Shown piece after piece: positions 57,126 through 64,000 of a DNA stretch of 64,000 nt. A program made the position numbers and the translations under genes. Numbering within the stretch: position 1 is the stretch's first letter; every line of letters starts with the position of its first letter. Origin of the DNA: Ulva prolifera (Eukaryota > Chlorophyta > Ulvophyceae > Ulvales > Ulvaceae); the NCBI GenBank assembly GCA_023078555.1, contig CM041202.1:3096022-3160021 (forward strand), given 5' to 3'. The notes beneath the pieces are model-generated. The model saw nothing but the letters and a program-made list of their open reading frames with translations, had not been told where the DNA came from and did not search any database.

Positions 57126-58659
57126 ATGCGGACTGCGGGCTGTGGCCGCATTCGCTGTAGATTGCAGACGCTAGCGCTCCGAACTGGTGTTCATAGCAAC
57201 GCTGTAGGAGCCACGATGGAGGCAACAGCACCCCACAACGCCGCTGCCAGCATCAATATCGTCAAGCTCATAGGTGATTCACACTGCCATGCTCATCTAG
57301 ACCCGAGATCGCCGGAGCTGTTGGGTGCGTGCCAGGTACACATCGGCCAACCTGACAGCGCGAACATGAGCCGGCCAGACCAGCGTGCTTATGTTGAGAG
57401 GAAGATGCCATGAAGTGAGAACTGGAAATAAGCACTAATTCATGCTTGTTTCTGGTCGAGCTACTCATTGTCACCATTTGTTCTGGATGCGTGCAGTCCC
57501 CGCGGATGGCATTGATGGGCGTAAGCTCTCAGGACTGGCCAGACCTGCAGCTCCTGGCTGAGAAATACCCCGAGAAGGTTCAGCCGTGCTTTGGCATCCA
57601 TCCCTGGAAGGCCCATCTGCATGCCAGCAGCGTTAGCTCTGGCAGCATTGCTAGTGTTCTCGAACCAAGGCCTGACGATGAGCAGAGCCTGCCGCCCTCA
57701 CTTCAGTCGCCTCTGTTTTCAGTATGCTCCCATGACGCATGAATCATGACGGTGCATTTCCAACTGCATCAGGAGCACGTGTGCTTGTTTAACACAGCTC
57801 GCTCGTTGAACCTCCCCCATCACCGTATATGCGGGTAACGGTCCAGTCCCAATGCACCTACACCCTTGACTGTGTTCCTGCGCAGGACTGGCGCAGACAG
57901 CTGCTGAAGCTGCTGGAAAGGTGGCCCCAGGCAATCGTCGGAGAAATCGGCATCGACCGGGCTGCCAAGGTGCCTGACACCTCTTCTGCTACATCATACG
58001 AACACCAGTGGAGCCTCTTCAAAGACCAGATGAGCATCGCAGCAGAGCTCAGCCGCCCGGTGCTCATCCTGTCACTCCCCATCATGCCCTAACACCAGTG
58101 CTGGGTCGTCTTACTGCACTTTCAGGGCTGCCATCCAGAAACCAGCCCAAAAACAGTCGTAAATGATCGTGTGAACGGGCCCAACAGCACAACGCCTGCC
58201 GCGTCCGATCGTTCATCCCCGATCGAGGCACGGGTGCAGGTATCGCTGCACTGCGTGCGAGCGCATGGCCACCTGCGGGACTACCTGCGACAGCTCGACC
58301 CCGCGGCCGCGCCGCCGCGTATCATGCTGCACAGCTACAGCGGCAGCCCGGAGCTCGTGCGTGAGCTTACCTCCATCGGCGGCGGCGGCCCCGGCAGCGT
58401 CGGCGGCCGCCTGTTCTTCTCCTTCTCGGCGGTTCTGTGCCGCCGCGGCGAGAGCAAGGCGGGGGCGCGGGTGCGGGCGGTGCCGCCGCCACGGCTGCTG
58501 CTGGAGAGCGACCTCACAGAGGTGGCGCCGATCGATGCGGCCCTCGCGGACATCGCAGAGTTTGTGGCTGAGGCAACGGGGCGGGGGGCGGTGGAGGTGG
58601 CGCGGCAGGCAGAGGAGGCCTTTGAGGTGTTCTATGGCATGCCGTACACGGCGCCGTGA
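57126..58659 (+). CDS. TatD-family metal-dependent hydrolase (putative DNase), four exons
   Basis: Exons are 57126-57335, 57497-57721, 57886-58059 and 58240-58659, all phase 0, with acceptors GTGCAG, CGCAG and GTGCAG. The product is about 342 aa. The amidohydrolase-type metal ligands are all present: His53 and His55 in DSHCHAHL, Glu165 in VGEIGID, His207 in SLHC, His234 in LHSYSG and Asp294 in ESDLTE. GIHPW at residues 103-107 is the family's conserved loop. TatD proteins are divalent-metal nucleases linked to DNA degradation and repair. This one is closer in its gaps to the eukaryotic Scn1/YMR262-like branch, which is an impression only. An alternative start is Met31 (57216); the first 30 residues are basic and could be an organelle targeting signal. 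A Gly-rich insert precedes the FFSFSAVL strand. Confidence 0.9.
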
Positions 58660-59517
58660 TCTGCGCGGCCGCGCACAGCAATGCGCAGGTGATGCAGCGT
58701 ATTTCATGCATGCCCCCCATGCGGTCGCGCCACGGCTTTGAGAAAAGGTCATGCATGTGGAGGACGCACGGCACCGCAGGGACGGCGGAGGGGCTGTGGG
58801 AGTGCATGACCGTTGCCCTGGCGGGCTGATGTTGTGTGGCCGGTGGGTGATCGACGGGGGATGTGAGGCGTTGATGGGGGTCGATGGGGCTCTGCAGGCG
58901 AGCTGGGGCATGGGAAGATGATTTCTTTCTTTGCAGCCATGCTCTGCAAGGCTTCAGGAACTGTACGCTTTGCTGCCTACCCTCCCTTGGCCTAGCCCTG
59001 GAATTCGCCTGAGCCATTCATGTGTGCGAAGTGGTCACATGCTACCACGGGAGTGTTCGCTGGGTAGCACAATCAGGTACAAAGGCGTCTCCCGGCAGAT
59101 CGCATCAGACGTTCACAACGTCATGAATTTGCTCCTCACTTCTGGCTGTCTGTCGTGCTGTCCGGGCTAGACGTATGACACATGTGCAGCATGCCCCTGA
59201 GGCGTGACCTTGCAGAACATGTGCCTCGGAATCTAGCTTTGTTTGTGAATGGGTGCTTACGTATATCTAGGCATTGTAATCTGAATGGCTTGTGGTCACA
59301 ACTGGATTGCCTACCTGCTTATGTAACCCCTTATGTTTGGCCAAGGGGTTCTATGAATGCGCAACAGCTGCGTGTTTCTTGTACACAGGCGCAGCAGTGG
59401 CTACTGGTGTAGGAGTCGAGGGCCGTCGAAGAAACTGCGGATCCTGCTGTGCCAATTGGCTGATGGTTTTGAGCAGCCGTGAAGGACGGACATGCAGGAC
59501 AGATGCTACAGATGCAG
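58660..59517. other. Intergenic region
   Basis: No gene or repeat was recognised. Short open frames run through it on both strands. Confidence 0.5.
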
Positions 59518-60560
59518 CATGATGTTTTAGTGGATGTGGTCCGTGAACAAGATCTCCGTGCAGCTTGGGACCTGGTGCGTTGGTGATGTCGTGCTACTCG
59601 TCGGGATGGACCTCCTGGCACACCACAGAAATACGCGCTTGCAGTGGCTCTAACAGCCTTGCGAGTTTGTTTCAACATTGTATCGTTCATTTGCCGAGAT
59701 CGCGTGAAACTTCACTAGACGCTCCGACCGCATGCCCAAGGAATGGCAAATGCAAGAGATCTGTACATTACGCAACTCCTGATGTGCAGTTCAAAAGCTC
59801 GTTTAGACACGCTGCAACTCGATGGGCGGATTGCCGGGCCAGCAGACAGCCCTCGGGAGGCCCAGCCTGTCCCGACATCAAAGCGACCGAGCAGCTATAC
59901 ACAACGTGATGCTGATGATCGTAGTTGCTCCGGTAACCTGTCACCTGTTGCTCTTGGCTTTCCGAAGGCTGCGTCGTGTACAACCGGTGTGTGCCCAGAC
60001 ACCATTTCAAATAGTTGATGCAAGACGATGGGTTTCCACCTTCCCCTGTAATGACTCCCGCAGCGGCACAGTGGTGCATTTCTCCATTCAGCTTCCAGGT
60101 GGCGTAGAAGTCCACTGCAAACTCCCATGCATCAATGAAAACGAATTTATACACACAACATACAAGGAGATTAAATCAACCAATTCAAATGCTTAAAGAT
60201 GTATAGGCTAGGAGCACAGATATGTGGGATGCGTTGGCGGCTAAGAATTTCGCAAAAGTCCGGCATCTACTCAAGAGGAATCCGGAACTGGCAATGGTGC
60301 AGCATCCAACCACACATAAGACTCCGTTCATGACAACCCTCCATGCGATCGCATCTGATGACCTGCAAGACCGACAGCTTGCGCAGATCATGCAGCTCCT
60401 ACTGCAGACAGTATCCCAACGTCGTCAGCTTGACCACGCAGCAGATGCAGAGATGCTGGGCGCCGTGTCAGGGCACCGGCGTCACCGCGCCATGGTAGTG
60501 ATGAACCTGGACAGAATAATGGCTGCCAGCTGCACGATGCCCCCCGCAGACACAGTCTGA
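59518..60560 (+). CDS. Ankyrin-like protein A with a membrane segment (partial model)
   Basis: Candidate exons are 59518-59574 (HDVLVDVVREQDLRAAWDL, donor GTGCGT), 59629-59703 (hydrophobic KYALAVALTALRVCFNIVSF) and one beginning at 60220. The last encodes MWDALAAKNFAKVRHLLKRN, then PELAMVQHPTTHKTPFM and a helical LAQIMQLLLQTVSQRRQ. The pattern W.AL...F..VR.LL...P resembles an ankyrin helix pair. The exon at 60220 starts in phase 1, so an exon between 59.7 and 60.2 kb is missing from the model, and the 5' end is unknown. Its similarity to the gene at 62.3-63.7 kb supports it as coding. Confidence 0.45.
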
Positions 60561-62254
60561 GGTTGTTTGCCTGAGACATGGCCTTATGTACTTGCACTTG
60601 GGATTTGCCATGCCCCAGGCCATACTGTCAGTGTCTGTATAGATTACATGGTAGCATTGGCCTTCAGCTGTGGTCTCCTTGAGGTAGGCCTGCTGTCATG
60701 GCTCTGGAAGGGGTGCACTGGTCTCGAACACAATAGCCTAGGAAGCCAGCTGGGATGGTGGAGGAGTGTCAGATGAGCTTCACCGGTTGGCGAACGGGAG
60801 GGGGGAGATAGGACACGCCACTTGGGAATCCTGAGCGCACTTGCCTGTATGCTTGGCTACTGCTTCCTACATGGATCACCTCGAGCGGCGACGAGGCAGG
60901 CACAGTGGCGGCCAGCAGCTCTAGTCCAGGGCCCCCCGCATGGAAGCGCCCGCCTGCGTGGGTGAGTGCTGGTGCTGTGGGCAAGGGCCACTTGACAGCT
61001 ACTAATCACGACCCCATACACAGACTCTGAAAACAGTCACAAGACCATTGGTCAGCTTGAACGTGCAGAAGAGTGCAGGATTCTGAAGGGGCTGCTGAAA
61101 AGTATGTAGGCAACGGCCTTGACACTGAATTGCCATGATGGACAGGCTTCTCATGGACCAAAAGCTTGTGCATGCGTGGCCAGATCGTGGGGCAGGGAAA
61201 TCCGCACAGCCCCTCAGGCTCACGTCAAGCTGGAGCTAGCAAGCAGACATCACTTTGGGAATCCAGAGAAGCGTGGTACTTGCGTGCTGCATCACTCCTA
61301 ATGCCCTGTTGCGTGCCCTGCATCACGCACATGTGCACAGCATCTTCGAGTCGCCCTGTGGACACGGAGGCAGTATGAGCGGGACCAACAACGTGTGAGC
61401 TGGAGCAGCTCAGACAATCGATATATGTGGCTTACTTTGACGTGAAATTCCCGCTAGTTGCGGCAGGAAAGGCTCATAGATCTGGAGTGCTGCCAAAGCA
61501 CGTGACCACACCTGGCCGGCCACCACCAACCAGCGCCGTCCCTAGTTTGCCTCCCAGTGGGACAGAGAAATCGAGCTCAGCTGATAATGGTGCGGTCATT
61601 ACCTGCATCTGTTGGGGATATTCGGGATGCTTGCGTACCGGTACGATATCGATGCTTGCTTCGAAGCTGGTAGCATCCGGACAGGTTGAAGGCGTGCGTT
61701 CTTGCTGGTACAGTCGAGGCAAGGACGCAATTCAGGTCATAATAAATTTGTCTTTGCATGCTGCCGTGCCGCGAGGGCCCTGACGTGTGTCGCTAGATTT
61801 TGACGGGCATCCTGCGTCCAGATGCGTGCTCGACAGCATGCGCATCCAAAGCGTCGTACCTTCCACGCATACGTCTTCGTGGGCACATGTCATGATATAG
61901 GATCCCACGCGGTGGAATGCCTTCGTTGAGCATATATCTTCGAGCATGTACGACCTACTGAGCTCGAGATTTGCTCCAGAAGTCATCCACCCCGGTTCGC
62001 TCTTACGAGGCGGGGTGCTTGCCTCTCAATACCTTCCTGCAGAATTCGAGGACCACACACTTGCCTGAGTCATGACCAGAGCAGCTGTCAAGTGTTGTAA
62101 GAATGCATTCGGGCGGTTGGCTGCATTGCCTGGCGCATGGCAGATGCTCTGTTAGGCACACACCACAAGACGTGAGACCCAAGTAGCCGACCATGAAAAC
62201 GATCTACACACGCAGTTGAGAGTGGTGAGGCTGTACGCATGAATGCATGTGCAG
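60561..62254. other. Interval between the two ankyrin-like genes
   Basis: No firm gene was found. Upstream exons of ankyrin-like protein B probably lie in its right half but were not identified. An open frame at 61427-61783 (plus) is low in recognisable features. Confidence 0.4.
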
Positions 62255-63740
62255 GACCGCAACAGCTCCGGTTCAAGGTCTGCACCCGGCCTCGCCGTTG
62301 GCGTGGGCGTTGCTGGCTTAGTTGGCATGGCTGGCCTAGGCCTTGCATTCCTGGCTCACAGGCACCCCGAGCTCCATGTCCAAAACAACGCCCAGGCACG
62401 CGCCATTGCTCCCTTAAATTGCATTCCCACTGAAGGACAGGAAGCCACCGCTTGTTCAACCAGCCCGCGCCGGGTGAATCATTCGGCCAGATTTGCGACA
62501 CTCTGAGTTCCGGGGCTAACTCAGCTCGAGCCCCAGGAATCTTGTGACTACAAGTGCGCGCATGGAGTGCGCAGTGACAACATAGCTGTAGCAACGGCTG
62601 TGATTTGACCATCGGCGTGGACCTGCAGCCCCACGCACTGGAGTAGCCCAGGCAATGACTCAGGCCGATGTACCGACACCATGGCGACTGTGCTGCGTGA
62701 CACTCGGCACGGTCCAGGCGGGCGCTGGTGTGAGACAGCATGGCCTGCCTCATGGACCATGCATGTACCACATGTCGGCGGCGGTCCCACCCCAGCACCA
62801 GCTGCGCACTCGTGGCATGGCGCTGTTGAACTAGGAATCTACATTGGCGCCATGCTCTCTGACGCACAGGGTCGGCCGTACACCCGCTCAAACACTTGCG
62901 CTGGCGCCCCGCATGAATCCTTCTGCAGCTCATGGTATGTATGCTACTGCATGGCCATGCATGCAGGAAGAGGGTGCCGGTGTGGACGGCGAAGCTGGCG
63001 GCGTCCACGCCGACGACGCCCCTGCCCCGCCACTTGTGGGCGGCCACCCAAACGATGTCCCTGCCCTGCTGAATGTGGGGGCCGTACACAACAACAGCAT
63101 CTGGCACGCGCTCTCAAACGCAGACGTCGCCATGGTTCGCCAGCTGCTGCAAGCCGACCCTGCGCGGGCTGTGGCGCGGCGGCCATGGACGCCGCAGCTG
63201 CCGATGGCGCGGGCGCTGGCGGTGCGGGCGAGCACGGCCGCGGAGGACGAGCGGCTGGCGGAAATTGCGTGCGTGCTGGTGGAGACTGCCACCGCGGCGT
63301 GGCTGCAGCTGATGCTGCAGGACCTGGAGGCGTTTGTGGGTGCGGCGAGGCGGGAGCGCACCGCGTGCCGGTGGGCGGCGGCTCGCGCGCTGCTCACGAT
63401 GCACCGCCAGGGGCAGGTGCGCAGCGGCCATGCGCCCGCAGGCACCATGTATCAACGTATGCATACTTACACATGTCCATTTGGACATTCACAGCTCCGA
63501 CGTCCAAGACCTTTGTTCCGGAGATGCTGTGCCTGAGCGTGCGTATGCATGTGCTTCTCTGCGGTAGCTGTGACGGCATGCGCCGGTGTGGGTTGCTGTG
63601 TGAGGTGAGCGGTGGCGTGCTGCGCGCAGGATCTAGCGGCCGGGGGGCCCGGACCGGCTGAAATAGGTGCCGGCGATGTGATGGACGGCGGCGGTGGAGC
63701 AGATGCTGGCGTCGAGATGTTTGATGGTGTTGAGGAGTAA
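62255..63740 (+). CDS. Ankyrin-like protein B with a membrane segment (5' end missing)
   Basis: Exons 62255-62377, 62967-63416 and 63630-63740 are all phase 0 with acceptors GTGCAG, ATGCAG and CGCAG. The first encodes a Gly/Val-rich membrane helix (GLAVGVGVAGLVGMAGLGLA). The second has an acidic lead and then IWHALSNADVAMVRQLLQAD, PARAVARRPWTPQLPM and LAEIACVLVETATAAW, which aligns residue by residue with protein A. The last exon is Gly/Asp-rich and ends MFDGVEE. A membrane-tethered protein-interaction role is inferred. The similarity to ankyrin is partial, since the GxTPLH turn is absent. Confidence 0.55.
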
Positions 63741-63827
63741 TGAGGATCTGCGGCAAGGCAAGCAGGTCACTGGCACCTGCTGGGCTGCACGCGCAGCCCT
63801 GCACTATACAATCCACAAAGAGCTCGG

Positions 63828-63869
63828 CCGATTGCATGGCAGAGCACCGATTGCATGGCAGAGCACCGA
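63828..63869. repeat. Direct tandem duplication of a 19-bp unit
   Basis: CCGATTGCATGGCAGAGCA occurs twice back to back, followed by CCGA of a third unit. It is non-coding, about 90 bases after the stop of ankyrin-like protein B. Confidence 0.85.
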
Positions 63870-64000
63870 ATTAGACTACCAGGAAGTGCCACCACCAGGA
63901 GCGATGCACAGGCCTACAGCGTAGACTCTACACACTGTGGTGGGCGTGGAGAGTCCTGGCCAACATGCACAGGCAGCCCTTAGCGGGACTTGGACATGGG

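Noticed and set aside
62088-63107. Minus-strand open frame of 339 codons
   Set aside because: It overlaps the ankyrin-like exon on the opposite strand, has no start or splice support and shows no domain.
1-64000. Bacterial features (operons, CRISPR arrays, insertion sequences)
   Set aside because: Genes are intron-rich with eukaryotic families; no repeat-spacer pattern or transposase gene was found.

Overview
The window is nuclear DNA of a eukaryote, most likely a chlorophyte green alga. Genes are split by many short introns. Donors are mostly GTGCGT, GTGCGC or GTGTGT, and acceptors are almost always TGCAG or CGCAG, as in chlorophyte algae. Coding exons are GC-rich and the spaces between genes are more AT-balanced. 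A Ser-Pro-rich linker like that of pherophorins, a starch-binding module and a WRKY-type zinc finger fit the green lineage. I cannot name the species.

Layout, left to right: a UBC6/UBE2J-like ubiquitin-conjugating enzyme (-); a repeat-bearing gap; a leucine-rich-repeat protein (+); a very large polycystin-type channel gene (-, about 19 kb, at least 20 exons) whose ectodomain carries three LamG-like modules, a Ser-Pro-rich linker and Ig-like repeats, and whose last intron holds a tRNA-Thr gene; a repeat-bearing gap with a decayed tRNA-Gly-like sequence; a small coiled-coil plus CBM25 starch-binding protein (-); a cation/calcium exchanger (-); the first of two cationic amino acid transporters (-); an unrecognised gene (+); a small membrane protein candidate (-); a WRKY-like factor (-); the second amino acid transporter (-), a tandem paralogue of the first; a TatD-type metal-dependent hydrolase (+); and two related ankyrin-like, membrane-anchored gene candidates (+) at the right end.

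There are no operons. The only clear functional grouping is the transporter duplication. Membrane transport is prominent overall (polycystin, CCX exchanger, two CATs). Two dispersed repeat families run through introns and gaps. One is a MITE-like element with GTGTGTTACAAGG termini. The other is a SINE-like element with a (TTTAC)n tail. Four long C homopolymers (19 to 41 bases) are also present.

Exon coordinates were read by eye from splice signals, phase continuity and protein-family resemblance. Genes whose exon phases close are given with higher confidence. The 5' ends of the polycystin, CBM25 and ankyrin-like genes, and parts of the polycystin exon map (17.9-18.6 kb, 13.1-14.3 kb, 11.6-12.4 kb), remain unresolved.
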